Source: JBBATK01 sp039810585 | Lineage (GTDB): Bacteria; Bacteroidota; Ignavibacteria; Kapaibacteriales; NICIL-2 | Assembly (NCBI GenBank): GCA_039810585.1 | Contig: JBDHXF010000002.1 | Span: forward strand, 118,416 to 182,415 | Length of the DNA stretch: 64,000 nucleotides | Reading direction: 5' to 3' | In this document: piece by piece, positions 7,490 through 17,949 of the stretch | How the letters are laid out: each line of letters starts with the position of its first letter | Position numbering within the stretch: the first letter of the stretch is position 1 | The notes under the pieces: model-generated | Databases searched by the model: none | Told to the model about the DNA's origin: nothing | What the model saw: the letters and a program-made list of their open reading frames with translations, nothing else | Program-made: the position numbers and the translations under genes

Positions 7490-10400
7490 TTAGCGTTGAA
7501 CGACGAAGTTTTTGAATACGCGTTTGTCACCACTGCTAATCATGAGCTTGTACGCTCCTTGCGGAAGCTGGGACGTAGGAATGCTGAATGTTGATTCGTA
7601 CATAGCGCCCATACCGGATGCAGGTTCTGTGCCTGAACCTTTTACGACAACCATTCCGGCTTCATTGATGATCATGTAGTCAACGGGTCCGGCATGTAGA
7701 CTCTCGACTCGGATACGAGCAACATCTGAGCTTGGGTTGGGGGTTAAGGATACGATACGGAGGATGCCATCGTACTCGCCTTCTTCGATCACACCATCGC
7801 TCACGGTGAGAGCAACGGATGCGGAGGTATCGCTACCGCAATCGCCATTTACCACACATCGGTAGCTACCGACGTCGGGGTCTTGCGCTGTGAATTGGTA
7901 ACTCGCGTTCGTAGCACCCGGGATATCACCGTCATTGAATTGCCAACGGTACGTAAGATTAGAACCCGATGCAACGACGTCAAAGTGAGCGATACCGCCG
8001 TGCGGTACCGTTACATTGGACGGTTGCTTCGTGATTGATGGTCCCGGTTGAACGTGAACGACAACAGCAGACGAGGTTTTCGCCGGCGTACATGCACCGG
8101 TGATTACACAATCATAGGAAGCAGAGTCTGCTTTTGTCGCATTAGAAATCATGTATGTAGCTCCGGTTGCACCCGAAATGGCTGAACCGCCCTTACGCCA
8201 TTGATAGGTCAGTGCGTCGCCTGTAGCGGTAATACCTAAGGTGACTGACAAACCCTTACAAATCGTGGTGTCTTTCGACATACTTACAATTGCCGGAGAT
8301 GCCTGAACCGTGAATGGCCCGGGGTTCATTGCAGAGTATCCCGTGAGTTCGTTTGTAACGCGAATGCGATAATTAGCCCCGCCAACGGCGTTCGCGGGAA
8401 TAACCCAGTTATACGAGGTCGTAGTGTTATCCTTCTTGGACGTTATCCATGTGGCACCGTTGTCCGACGAATACTCGACAAGATATTTATCGTCAGTTTC
8501 TGCATCGCTGGCAAACCAAGACACTGCCATCGATTGACCGGAACACTTTTTGTCGCCTTGAGCAGGAGTGTTTACAGCTAACGAGCTAAATGTCCACTTC
8601 GCTGCAAATCCGTCAACCAATCCGCCGAAGTTCTTTTGAACTACGCTATCAGTTGTGCGCATGGTGCCCTTGCTCATCACTCCACCAATGTATGCGTTTT
8701 GTTTGTCCAGAACGCAAATCGTTGTTAACGAGTCACCACCTGCTGTTCCGGCGTATGAACAATAGCGCAGATTGACGTAGGAACCAATTTTGACAACGAA
8801 GCCGTCACCGGCACCTTGATTGTAGCTTTTTTGTTCGGCTGACGCCTCGGTGATGGGAAGATCGCTTGAGGTCGTACGACCAACGATAAACAGATTTGTT
8901 CCATCGTCGGTATCGAAGTCGAGTGCAACGTCGTCACCGTTTCCACCGAAGTATGACGTCATCGTAAACGACTGACCATCGGCAGCGATGGAAGCGAGAA
9001 GTACTTCTTGACCCGGTTTTTTGACTGTTTGATAGTTCAGAATCTGATTAAGATTCGTAGACTTCGTGCCTCCTGCAAGAGTCACGACTCCCGCGTTATC
9101 GACGAGAATCGAAGTCGGGAAATCAGCATCATTGCCACCAAAATAGGTGCTATAGTTAGGCGTACTGGAAGCGGTAGCATTGAATTGTACAAAGAAGCAA
9201 TCGGTAACTCCCTTCATCGTCTGCTGCGGCGCCAAGATTTTTGTCGTAGGTGGCGGACTTGTAAACTTTGTCGGATATAAGGGAAGATTTCCCGACGACG
9301 TTTCTCCTACCACGCAGGCAATGTTATCTTTCGAAACCGACATTCCAACTGCCGTACAGCGATCATTGCCACTACCACCATAGTACAGCGAATATTCTAG
9401 CGTACCGCCAGTAGCACCGAGTCGCGCTAGAAAGCCATCCATTTGACCCAATGCTGTTTTGTAATTCACACCGGACGTTGTTGCCATATTTGTCGATGTT
9501 GTCGAACCACAGAATATCACTTGGTTCGATGCAGAGACCGTAAGCGAATACGCGCGATCGTCACCGTTAGCACCACCAAAGTAGGTGGAGTATTTAAGGT
9601 CTGTACCGTTGTTGAGCAGACGGAAAACAAAAGCATCAATCAAGCCCAACTGGTTCTGCTTATACGAGCCCGTCTTCGTCGGGAAATTGGCAGAACTGGT
9701 TTCACCGCACACTATGATGTCGTTCGAATTGTCGCTTCTGGCAATGGCAACATCCCAAGGTTTGTCGGAGCCTGTTCCGCCCACGTAGGTACAGAACAGC
9801 ATTTTGGAAAGTTTCGTGTCGAACTTTACTACGAAAGCATCTTCTGCTCCACTAGCCGGTGAAGTGTAGGATCCGGTTGTTTTAGGAAAGTTGGTAGACA
9901 TGGTGTAGCCAACAACGATATAATTCCCCGTTGCTTCTACCACCTTGGATGAGGTGACGATGTCTAGATCATCTCCGCCAATGTACGTACCATACACGAT
10001 GGGGTCGATCACCAGCGCTCGGCGGTGGTTGTAGTTCGCAACCTCAAAGTGCACGCGTGTTCCCTCAACCTTAAAGGAACAGGCAACTTGTTGTTTTACT
10101 CCATTCACTTCCTGGTAGGCATAGATGGAGCCGTTGTGGACTTCACCACAACTCGTTCCTATAACCAATTCACCGGAAGCATTTGTACTCACGGATGTTG
10201 CACCATCCACATTCAATTGAATAGCAGAGGCGTCTGCACCCGGTTGCACAACAAAATTGTACTGAGGCGTATTGTTGACTGTGGTGACGAGTGCGTCGAC
10301 ACCGGGATACACCTCTTTCATGGTGACAGCTGAATAGCGTGGCACGTTTCGCACCCACTTGGATTCATCCCTACCCTGCATGTAATTGAATGTACCCACC

Positions 10401-10774
10401 ATTGTTCCACTTGGAATCATGGTACTGGTTTGAGCGCCGACAAAGTCAATGCGAAAAGCATGGTGGGTCGTTAGCTCCTCATCGATGAGGCTCTCGGTCA
10501 TGCTTCGAAATTTTGAAGGAACATCGATCTTCCTCCCTGTTTTAATGTTCGCTCCTCGAACATCAAACACGAGCCCTGTGTTGGTAATCCAGGTGCTGAT
10601 GTTGCCGCTCTGTACGCGATAGGAAAAGTCGTCAGCCCATTGGCCACGATTTTCAACGAACCCGCCTAGCTGGCTTGGTTTCTCGTTCTGCGCCTGGAGC
10701 GAGGAAAAACTGACAAAAAATAACAGGCAACTGACGATGAACACCCCTGCGGTCAAAGTAGATGAACGCTTCAT
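7490..10774 (-). CDS. Secreted SBBP beta-propeller / Ig-like protein with type IX sorting domain
   Basis: Large exported protein of 1094 residues, probably attached to or released from the cell surface. Residues 1-30 are a signal peptide (basic start, long hydrophobic core, LQAQ cleavage region). Residues 35-250 resemble the domain that precedes SBBP repeats (GGFVENRGQWADDF). Residues about 255-740 hold SBBP-type propeller repeats, each with a YxTYxGGxGxD-like turn and a later VVGxTxSxxxP-like strand. Residues about 830-915 and 917-1000 are Ig-like domains with paired cysteines and YQWRKGG / YRWQFNDG strands. The last 90 residues match the Por-type C-terminal sorting domain (SLTPNPSSDVARI; ends FKNFVVQR). 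The ligand is unknown. It stands alone with its own terminator. Confidence 0.88.
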   Translation of the reverse strand: MKRSSTLTAGVFIVSCLLFFVSFSSLQAQNEKPSQLGGFVENRGQWADDFSYRVQSGNISTWITNTGLVFDVRGANIKTGRKIDVPSKFRSMTESLIDEELTTHHAFRIDFVGAQTSTMIPSGTMVGTFNYMQGRDESKWVRNVPRYSAVTMKEVYPGVDALVTTVNNTPQYNFVVQPGADASAIQLNVDGATSVSTNASGELVIGTSCGEVHNGSIYAYQEVNGVKQQVACSFKVEGTRVHFEVANYNHRRALVIDPIVYGTYIGGDDLDIVTSSKVVEATGNYIVVGYTMSTNFPKTTGSYTSPASGAEDAFVVKFDTKLSKMLFCTYVGGTGSDKPWDVAIARSDNSNDIIVCGETSSANFPTKTGSYKQNQLGLIDAFVFRLLNNGTDLKYSTYFGGANGDDRAYSLTVSASNQVIFCGSTTSTNMATTSGVNYKTALGQMDGFLARLGATGGTLEYSLYYGGSGNDRCTAVGMSVSKDNIACVVGETSSGNLPLYPTKFTSPPPTTKILAPQQTMKGVTDCFFVQFNATASSTPNYSTYFGGNDADFPTSILVDNAGVVTLAGGTKSTNLNQILNYQTVKKPGQEVLLASIAADGQSFTMTSYFGGNGDDVALDFDTDDGTNLFIVGRTTSSDLPITEASAEQKSYNQGAGDGFVVKIGSYVNLRYCSYAGTAGGDSLTTICVLDKQNAYIGGVMSKGTMRTTDSVVQKNFGGLVDGFAAKWTFSSLAVNTPAQGDKKCSGQSMAVSWFASDAETDDKYLVEYSSDNGATWITSKKDNTTTSYNWVIPANAVGGANYRIRVTNELTGYSAMNPGPFTVQASPAIVSMSKDTTICKGLSVTLGITATGDALTYQWRKGGSAISGATGATYMISNATKADSASYDCVITGACTPAKTSSAVVVHVQPGPSITKQPSNVTVPHGGIAHFDVVASGSNLTYRWQFNDGDIPGATNASYQFTAQDPDVGSYRCVVNGDCGSDTSASVALTVSDGVIEEGEYDGILRIVSLTPNPSSDVARIRVESLHAGPVDYMIINEAGMVVVKGSGTEPASGMGAMYESTFSIPTSQLPQGAYKLMISSGDKRVFKNFVVQR

Positions 10775-11160
10775 GGTAGTTAGATCTTAAAGATGATACG
10801 GACTGCACTAGCACTATGTGCCGATAACTTAGCACTCAAAGCAGAAACGGTCAACAAAAAAAAAATTCATTAAGGTGTGAAGGGGCTTCAAAACAAGGCT
10901 TTGAAGGCATCTTGGGGATTGGAGTCTCGCTAAGAATTGTCAAGCATGGTGTCGGAAGATCACACCACATCTGTGATTTCACAGCAAAGATGGCCTATCG
11001 AGGGTCTATCGAGGGTCTGAGGTTCCACTGAACGTGTTGATGCGTATGACCGGAAATCCTGACTGTTCTGAACAGTAGACTCGTAGACGGGTTAAAAAAA
11101 ATCGCGGCACCCAAATTCGGTGTCGCCATTATCAATCATCGTTGTTCTTTGTCTCAGCCG
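10775..11160. other. Intergenic region, 386 bases
   Basis: No convincing gene. It contains the 5' region of the gene starting at 10774, a tandem 11-base duplication (CTATCGAGGGT at 10995 and 11006), a 7-bp palindromic hairpin at 11062-11076 (ACTGTTC-T-GAACAGT), and the terminator of the 11161 gene's neighbour side near 11092. Confidence 0.6.
11092..11133 (-). terminator. Probable terminator of the TPR gene
   Basis: On the minus strand, GGCGACACC and GGTGCCGC arms around GAATTTG pair imperfectly (one mismatch) and are followed after CGA by a run of eight T. It is about 30 bases past the stop at 11161. Confidence 0.6.
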
Positions 11161-12576
11161 TCACGCGTTGTTTAGCAGACTTCCCTCAGGCACAACAGCC
11201 TGAAACTCACGTTCAAAAAGCTGCCGTTTCTTGCTGTCAAGTTCAATAGCAATACGCAGCTGCTCCTGTGCTTTTTGTTTGTTGTGCGAAAGCGCGTACA
11301 CTTTAGCCAAGGCCAGATAGGCTTCCGCCCACTGTGGAGAAAGAGTAACGGCTTGTTGATAAGCCTCCAAGGCTTCCTCTGCCTTAGAACATTCAAGTAA
11401 GGTTGAACCGTAGTCGAACCAACATTCAGCATCGTCCGAGCGGATGTCTAGGGAGCGTTTGTAGCAGCTCAGCGACAGCTCGGCTTGACCGAGATGGTAG
11501 AGAGCGTCTGCCTTTGCATACCATATGTCGGATCGGGTGGAATTCAAGCTGATAGCGGTGTCGTAATCTTCCAAGGCCTTTTGATATTGAAACAAGGCAT
11601 CGTGGCAGGTTCCTCGACCAAAGTAGGATTCGCAATGATTGCGATCGAGCGCGATAGCCTTCGAAAAGGCATCGATGGCATCGACAAATTTAGCAGACTC
11701 CTCAAGCGCGCTTCCCAAATTATGCCAGGACGAAACGTCCGACGGGTCGTGGCGCAATGCTTCTCGATAACTTTCAATAGCGTCGGCGTTCTTGCCCAGA
11801 AGCGCCAACGTGTTTCCACGGTTGTACCAGGCGGAAGCAAAGGTATCTTTAATCGCCAGGGTCATATCGTAACTGCTCAGTGCTTCATTGTACTTGCGCA
11901 GACGACTCAACACAACGGCGCGGTTGAACCAAGCGTTGTAATCGTAGGGATCGATGTCGATGCATTGCTCATAGGCAGCGACCGCATCGTCGTAACGTCT
12001 AAGACAGTCGTAGCAAAAACCCAGCTCGAACAGAGAGTCCTTCGCGAAGCGCTCTGACTGGGACAAATATTCAAAGAGTCGTACAGCATCCGAATACCAG
12101 CCACGATGCTCACAGAGAATACCCTTGTTGAATAAGGCGTCTTCGTTCCCCGGATCCATCGTAAGAACCTTGTCAAAGGTTTTCAGAGCCTCGTCCACAG
12201 ATCCACATTGATCTAGCGCCACCGCAGAGTTGATCAGATAGTCAACTTCGATGGGATTAATTTCTAAGGCACGTTGGTAACATTCCAAGGCATCTTTATA
12301 ACGGAGCATGCAGGACAACGCAATTCCCTTCTTGTGCCAGGCTTCGGCATTGTAGGGTGTATTCTGCGTCATAGCCGTTGCAAAGGTTAAGGCGTCATCG
12401 TACTTCGAGTGATCCAGACAGTATTGCGTCATACTATCCAACGAATCAAAACTTATTGATGCACTGAGCTCTTCCAGGCGTCCGCTTCGGAGTGCTTCTC
12501 GATACTTGCGAATGGATTCCTCCATGCTCGCTTTGTTTTGCTCCGAAAAAAGGTCGTCGTCTTCAAAAAAATTCAT
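11161..12576 (-). CDS. Tetratricopeptide repeat (TPR) protein
   Basis: Soluble superhelical scaffold for protein-protein contacts, 471 residues, with no signal peptide. After an acidic N-terminus (MNFFEDDDLFSEQ) about eleven 34-residue TPR units run from about residue 55 to 450, with canonical patterns such as AWHKKGIALSCMLRYKDALE, AWFNRAVVLSRLRKYNEALS and AWYNRGNTLALLGKNADAIE. The start at 12576 is preferred over upstream in-frame starts because GGAG lies 6 bases before it. The partner is unknown and the gene appears monocistronic. The TPR call is firm; the function is open. Confidence 0.9.
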   Translation of the reverse strand: MNFFEDDDLFSEQNKASMEESIRKYREALRSGRLEELSASISFDSLDSMTQYCLDHSKYDDALTFATAMTQNTPYNAEAWHKKGIALSCMLRYKDALECYQRALEINPIEVDYLINSAVALDQCGSVDEALKTFDKVLTMDPGNEDALFNKGILCEHRGWYSDAVRLFEYLSQSERFAKDSLFELGFCYDCLRRYDDAVAAYEQCIDIDPYDYNAWFNRAVVLSRLRKYNEALSSYDMTLAIKDTFASAWYNRGNTLALLGKNADAIESYREALRHDPSDVSSWHNLGSALEESAKFVDAIDAFSKAIALDRNHCESYFGRGTCHDALFQYQKALEDYDTAISLNSTRSDIWYAKADALYHLGQAELSLSCYKRSLDIRSDDAECWFDYGSTLLECSKAEEALEAYQQAVTLSPQWAEAYLALAKVYALSHNKQKAQEQLRIAIELDSKKRQLFEREFQAVVPEGSLLNNA

Positions 12577-12922
12577 CGATGACTCCATGAAACGCAAATC
12601 ACTGCCGCCACTGGTGTCCCATTATCGAGCGTTGCCCTTGGAACACAATCGAAATTAGCTGCACCCCTACCGTGGCTCAATACGTGTTAGTACTGATATT
12701 TGGTAGGAGACTGCAATTTGTCTCAGTAGTGCGTGCATTTCGTCGATTTTAACTCAAAATCAACGATCTCTATCCGTACTCGTCCCTGTAACCCAAGCTT
12801 GACTGAGGCTTCAATATAGGAGCCGAATCCAGTCTGTCTGACGTGAAAAGCACAGTTGTTGAAAAATCACGCTGATTATCCACAGATAGCATGTAGTAGC
12901 ATGCCGCGAAGCGGCGCGTGAA
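12577..12922. other. Intergenic region, 346 bases
   Basis: I see no gene here. A GCCGC-GAA-GCGGC hairpin occupies 12903-12915, eight bases after the stop codon of the acyltransferase gene on the minus strand. A 3' punctuation element is plausible, but there is no U-run. Confidence 0.55.
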
Positions 12923-14083
12923 TTATCCTACTCTAAAACGTGAACGCAGGGCACGACCAACCGGCTTTTCGAAATACACAAACACCGCCGTAGCAGCCAG
13001 GTTCATCACTAGGTAGTTGATGAGCGACGCGGGAATGAAGTGAATGCCCCAGCCTTCCAAAGTATACTGTAAATCGATGGCACCTTTGGTGCTACCAAAC
13101 AGGGCAATGTACTGAATGAGGTACAAAGCGAACGAACACTCCCCAAGTCTCAGTGCTAGTGGTGTGGAGAGTACGTCGGCGAACTTCCCGCCGCAACTCA
13201 ACCCATAAATCACTCCCGCTGCGCAGAGAGCAAAGAGGCGCAACACCAAGGAGCCGACTTTGTGGAAGCCGGCGTTGGTTGGACCGCCGTGTGCGCTCAC
13301 CCAAACGCTGACAGCGATATAACAGCAAAAACTCACGAGCACAATCACATCTCCCCAGAATGCTTTTCTGGGCCGTACCATACGGAACATCGCGGCGGCG
13401 AGCATTCCCGCAACAAAGTCGGCCAGACGGCCAACAATGGTATGCGTGGTCACTCCATCGTCCCAAATCCCGATGGTATAGAACACCAGATCGTTGTAGA
13501 CGGCAGTTGCACCGCGGGTAAAGACAACGGACAAAAACCACACACCCAGAAAGATGCCGAGAAGCGAGAGCCATTGTCTAGTTCTGGTCCACATTCGATC
13601 GCTCAACGATGAGATGTGACGAACAAACAGAGCCAGGTACAAAATCAAGAGTGGAGCCATGAGGTAGTAGCCCTCTTCCACAGTTAGTGTCCACATCGGC
13701 GCGTTGAGCTGCATGCGGTACCAAGGAAACCATCCGTGAAGGAGCGTGACATGCAAGAGCACATTGCGCCAATCGAAGGTCCACCAACGCGTGGCGACAG
13801 AGACGAGGACTATGAGTGCGGTGACAGGATAGATGCGAATCAGACGACGTTTGAGATACGTCGCCCAGGAGAAACGTCGCTCCACCAACGCATCCGCATA
13901 TTGATGCGTAAAGAGAAAGCCGGACAGAGCAAAGAAGACATCAACTCCGGTCCAACCGTAATGGAGGACATCCGGGACTACGTCGAAGTGACGGGTAATC
14001 ATGTGTCCAAAAAACACCATGCCCGCCGCTACCGCGCGCAGACCGGTGAGTGCCGGAATAGTCCGGACGTGAGTAGCCGCCAT
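12923..14083 (-). CDS. Acyltransferase-3 family membrane protein (OafA/YrhL type)
   Basis: Integral membrane O-acyltransferase that usually acetylates or acylates a cell-surface sugar such as O-antigen, peptidoglycan or exopolysaccharide. The 386-residue protein has about ten hydrophobic segments and the family's N-terminal motif, R16 and H27 separated by ten residues (TGLRAVAAGMVFFGHMI), followed by GVDVFFALSGFLF. There is no C-terminal SGNH domain. No glycan-synthesis gene is next to it, so the acceptor cannot be inferred. Confidence 0.9.
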   Translation of the reverse strand: MAATHVRTIPALTGLRAVAAGMVFFGHMITRHFDVVPDVLHYGWTGVDVFFALSGFLFTHQYADALVERRFSWATYLKRRLIRIYPVTALIVLVSVATRWWTFDWRNVLLHVTLLHGWFPWYRMQLNAPMWTLTVEEGYYLMAPLLILYLALFVRHISSLSDRMWTRTRQWLSLLGIFLGVWFLSVVFTRGATAVYNDLVFYTIGIWDDGVTTHTIVGRLADFVAGMLAAAMFRMVRPRKAFWGDVIVLVSFCCYIAVSVWVSAHGGPTNAGFHKVGSLVLRLFALCAAGVIYGLSCGGKFADVLSTPLALRLGECSFALYLIQYIALFGSTKGAIDLQYTLEGWGIHFIPASLINYLVMNLAATAVFVYFEKPVGRALRSRFRVG

Positions 14084-14736
14084 TATTCAGATCTGAAGTA
14101 CCCACGCAAATTACGGAATCAGCTCGCCTCGGAATTGTAGTGACTGATGTGCCAATGATGCCAACGAATGGAATGCACATCTCTTTCCTCTGAGAGACTT
14201 TTCTTCATGCTGTGCAGCGCAAGCGCTGCAGCCATGACGATCGATAAGGGTTCCATACCTGAGGTCTTGCTTTTACTAACCTTTACTGATCGATCATACT
14301 CTCCACTTTCTCAAGGCGCCTGAGTGCAACCGTCGAATGAGCGGTTCCCTCTCACGCTTCGCATGAATGGATGGTGTACCTCCCGAGTGTTGTGTCTTCA
14401 TAGTAGTGCATAACGCCGACCGATGCATTCACACTTTTTTTACGCTGCGTTAAAGCCGGTTAAGAGTCGTTAATGTCAGGTCAATGTCTGTAGCCATTTG
14501 CTCTTCATCGGTTTAGTTGCGCGCCGATTTCTTCCTCGAGTATCGTTCGCAGGCGATGAGATGTTGGTTTTGCTGTTTCAACACCGTGATCGTGCACCTA
14601 GTGGATGTGCGCACACTACGATCGGAAAAGACCGAGTGGAGTTGCGGTAAAGGCACTCCCACTGCAACTCTGCGACGAGGATTAGCGGAGCCATCAATCA
14701 ACTTTTATCACTCATCATTCTTTAGCTCTGGCTTTT
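14084..14736. other. Intergenic region, 653 bases, between divergent genes
   Basis: No convincing gene on either strand. It must hold the promoters of the acyltransferase (leftward) and the RND pump (rightward). Two structures stand out: a 7-bp stem hairpin GCAGCGC-AA-GCGCTGC at 14214-14229, and a GAGTTGC/GCAACTC stem at 14639-14670 whose 18-base loop contains CACTC, able to pair alternatively with GAGTG just upstream. The second lies about 67 bases before the pump start and could be a leader structure. Confidence 0.5.
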
Positions 14737-17700
14737 ATGAATGCTTTTGTACGCAATCTTGTTTCCTTCTGCCTTCGCAATCGATTTTTCACCTTCTTTT
14801 GGGTAGGGTTGTTGATCGTTATTGGGGTAGTGAGTTTTATAAAGACTCCGATAGATGCGTTTCCGGACGTGACCAATACGCAAATCACTATCGTGACGCA
14901 GTGGAATGGACAAAGTGCTCAAGAAGTTGAACGATTCGTTACCGTTCCCATTGAGGTCGCCATGAATGGTGTACAAAAGAAGACCAGCGTGAGATCGGTG
15001 ACGATGTTCGGACTGTCGGTGGTAAAAATCATTTTTGACGATGATGTTGAGGATTTTTTCGCACGTCAGCAAGTGAACAACTTGCTACGTGGCGTATCCC
15101 TGCCGGAAGGAGCGGATCCGGATGTTCAACCACCCTACGGACCGACCGGCGAAATCTACCGCTACGTGATTACGTCGGACCACCGCGACACACGCAATCT
15201 GCTGACCTTACAAAACTGGATTATCGACCGTCGACTACGCTCCGTTCCGGGTGTTGCAGACGTTGTGGCTTTTGGAGGCCGAGAAAAGATATTTGAACTC
15301 CGCGTGAATCCGGAACAGCTAGCAGAATATGACATCACCCCGCTCGATGTGTATCAGGCAGTCAGTAAGTCGAACGTCAACGTGGGTGGCGACGTGATTG
15401 AGAAGAATGGTCAGGCCTATGTAGTACGTGGTGTCGGGTTGTTAAAGTCCGCTTCCGATATCGAGAACATCACCGTCACAAAAAGTGGCGGAGTCCCCGT
15501 CCTAGTCAAAAACGTCGCCGAAGTTGTGGAAGCAGATTTACCTCGGGTCGGCCAAGTGGGCCTGAATGCCAATGATGATGTAGTAGAGGGAATCATCGTC
15601 ATGAGAAAGGACGAAAATCCGGCAGACGTCCTCCCGCGCGTCAAAGCCGAAATCAATAAACTGAATACGCAGATCCTCCCGAAGGATGTTCGTCTGGAGT
15701 GTTTCTACGACAGACAGGATTTGCTGACCTTCTGCACACACACCGTGATGCACAATCTGCTGGAAGGCATCATCTTGGTTACAGCCATCGTCTTACTCTT
15801 CATGGCTGATTGGCGAACAACGCTTACCGTCTCCATCATTATACCCCTGGCTTTATTGTTTGCGTTTATCTGCATGCGCATTAAGGGAATGAGCGCCAAC
15901 CTGCTTTCGCTGGGAGCGGTCGACTTCGGGATAATCATCGATGGGGCTGTTGTGATGGTGGAGGGAATCTTTGTGGCGCTGGATGCCATGGCAAGACGCT
16001 ATGGTATGGAGCGCTTCAATCGTATGTCGAAGTTGGGCGCGATAAAACGTACCGCCGCGGAAACGGGCAAAGCAATCTTCTTCTCCAAGCTTATCATTAT
16101 CACTGCCCTTGTTCCCATTTTTTCCTTTGAAAAGGTGGAAGGTAAAATGTTTTCACCTCTAGCCTATACCTTGGGCTTCGCCCTCCTCGGAGCGTTGATT
16201 TTTACGCTGACTTTGGTTCCGGTGTTGAGTGCCGTGCTCTTAAAAAGCAATGTCCGCGAGAAACACAACATGGTGGTCAATTTCTTCAACCGCATTGTTG
16301 GGAACGCCTTTCAGTTCTGCTACGCGCGAAAGACGCTGAGTCTGATCGCGGCTGCAATCGTATTGGGCGCTACCATGTTTTCGCTTAAATGGATGGGCAC
16401 CGAGTTCCTTCCGCAACTCAACGAAGGAGCCTTATGGGTGGACGCCGAGTTACCGATGAGCATGAGTCTGAGCGAGTCCATCAAGATGGTCAGCGAGTTA
16501 CGATCGACGCTGATGAGTTTCGACGAGGTTAATGGGGTGTTATCGCAAACCGGTCGCTCGAACGACGGTACCGATCCCAATGGCTTTTACTTCGTCCAGA
16601 TGCAGGTGAACCTCAAGCCAAAAGAGCAATGGAAGCGCTCCATCTCGATGGATGAGTTAGTAAACGAAATGGATCAGAAACTCAAGCACTATCAGGGCAT
16701 CAACTACAACTATGCCCAGCCAATTTCCGACAATGTCGCGGAGGCAGTGGCGGGCATGAAAGCCAATGATGCTGTCAAAATTTATGGCGCGGATCTTGGC
16801 ACCTTGGATGAGCTGTCGAACAAGGTATTGACGGCCATTCAAAACGTGCCGGGAATTCAAGACGCCGGCATTGTGCGCAACATTGGTCAACCGGAAATTC
16901 AGATTGAGCTGGACGAAAACCGCATGGCACTGTATGGCGTTACTGTGGCGGATGCACAAGCCGTCGTCGAAATGGCAATTGGCGGAAAAACTGCATCGGT
17001 GCTGTACGAGGGCGAGAAGAAGTTCGACATCCGCATTCGCTTTCAATATCAATTCCGTCGCTCTGAGCAGGAAATTCGCAACATTCTTGTGCCAACCATC
17101 AGCGGAGAAAAAATTCCGCTGTCAGAAATTTCATCGATAACCACACTGACCGGACCGGCCTTTATTTATCGCGACAACAACAACCGATTTATCGGTGTGA
17201 AGTTTAGCGTCCGCGGACGAGATCTGGGCAGTACCATTGCCGATGCTCAGCGTGCCGTGAATCAGGCGGTACAGCTTCCGGAAGGCTATACCATGGACTG
17301 GAGCGGTGAGTTTGAGAATCAAGTCCGCGCTTCTCAGCGCCTCACCCAAGTAGTTCCCATCAGCATTGTCGCGATTTTCATCCTGCTGTTCATCCTCTTC
17401 GGGAATGCGAAAGACGCCGGCTTAGTTCTTATCAACGTACCCTTCGCGATGATAGGCGGAATCATTGCCTTGCACCTCACGGCAATGAACTTCGGCATCT
17501 CTGCCGGGGTTGGCTTCATTGCACTGTTTGGGATTTGTGTACAAAACGGTGTGATTCTCATTTCTGCCTTCAATCACAACTTGGCTCAAGGAGTCAGTCT
17601 AGACGATGCCATTCGCAGTGGTGTGCAGAGTAGAATTCGCCCTGTTGTGATGACCGCGCTTATGGCATCCATAGGATTACTCCCTGCCGCAATCTCCACC

Positions 17701-17850
17701 GGTATTGGCTCCGAAAGTCAAAAGCCCTTAGCGATCGTGATTATCGGCGGCTTGATAACTGCCACCATTCTCATTCTCTTGATCTTTCCGATTGTGTATT
17801 CGCTCTTCAATCGGCAACGTCATCAGGCGCTTCGTCATCATGGTCAGTAA
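14737..17850 (+). CDS. RND efflux pump inner-membrane subunit, CusA/CzcA (heavy-metal) type
   Basis: Proton-driven trimeric exporter of the HME-RND family, which expels cations such as Cu, Ag, Zn, Co or Cd from the periplasm. The 1037-residue length and two-fold arrangement (six membrane segments in each half, with large periplasmic loops) are typical. The fourth transmembrane helix reads DFGIIIDGAVVMVE, giving D396, D402 and E409, which line up with the proton-relay acids of CzcA. TPIDAFPDVTNTQITI near the start and RPVVMTALMASIGLLPAA near the end are HME hallmarks. There is no adaptor (CusB) or outer-membrane channel gene next to it, which is unusual. The metal cannot be read from the sequence alone. 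The start has only a weak ribosome binding site. Confidence 0.92.
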   Translation: MNAFVRNLVSFCLRNRFFTFFWVGLLIVIGVVSFIKTPIDAFPDVTNTQITIVTQWNGQSAQEVERFVTVPIEVAMNGVQKKTSVRSVTMFGLSVVKIIFDDDVEDFFARQQVNNLLRGVSLPEGADPDVQPPYGPTGEIYRYVITSDHRDTRNLLTLQNWIIDRRLRSVPGVADVVAFGGREKIFELRVNPEQLAEYDITPLDVYQAVSKSNVNVGGDVIEKNGQAYVVRGVGLLKSASDIENITVTKSGGVPVLVKNVAEVVEADLPRVGQVGLNANDDVVEGIIVMRKDENPADVLPRVKAEINKLNTQILPKDVRLECFYDRQDLLTFCTHTVMHNLLEGIILVTAIVLLFMADWRTTLTVSIIIPLALLFAFICMRIKGMSANLLSLGAVDFGIIIDGAVVMVEGIFVALDAMARRYGMERFNRMSKLGAIKRTAAETGKAIFFSKLIIITALVPIFSFEKVEGKMFSPLAYTLGFALLGALIFTLTLVPVLSAVLLKSNVREKHNMVVNFFNRIVGNAFQFCYARKTLSLIAAAIVLGATMFSLKWMGTEFLPQLNEGALWVDAELPMSMSLSESIKMVSELRSTLMSFDEVNGVLSQTGRSNDGTDPNGFYFVQMQVNLKPKEQWKRSISMDELVNEMDQKLKHYQGINYNYAQPISDNVAEAVAGMKANDAVKIYGADLGTLDELSNKVLTAIQNVPGIQDAGIVRNIGQPEIQIELDENRMALYGVTVADAQAVVEMAIGGKTASVLYEGEKKFDIRIRFQYQFRRSEQEIRNILVPTISGEKIPLSEISSITTLTGPAFIYRDNNNRFIGVKFSVRGRDLGSTIADAQRAVNQAVQLPEGYTMDWSGEFENQVRASQRLTQVVPISIVAIFILLFILFGNAKDAGLVLINVPFAMIGGIIALHLTAMNFGISAGVGFIALFGICVQNGVILISAFNHNLAQGVSLDDAIRSGVQSRIRPVVMTALMASIGLLPAAISTGIGSESQKPLAIVIIGGLITATILILLIFPIVYSLFNRQRHQALRHHGQ

Positions 17851-17949
17851 CAGGTAGGCGTTCTTCCGAACACTCAACGACATGTAGTGAAGACACGGTA
17901 GAGAACACAACCGCCGCAGTGATGAAAAGCGCTATCGACCAATTTCGTT

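Noticed and set aside
10995..11016. 11-bp duplication as a functional repeat
   Set aside because: Only two copies; ordinary local duplication.
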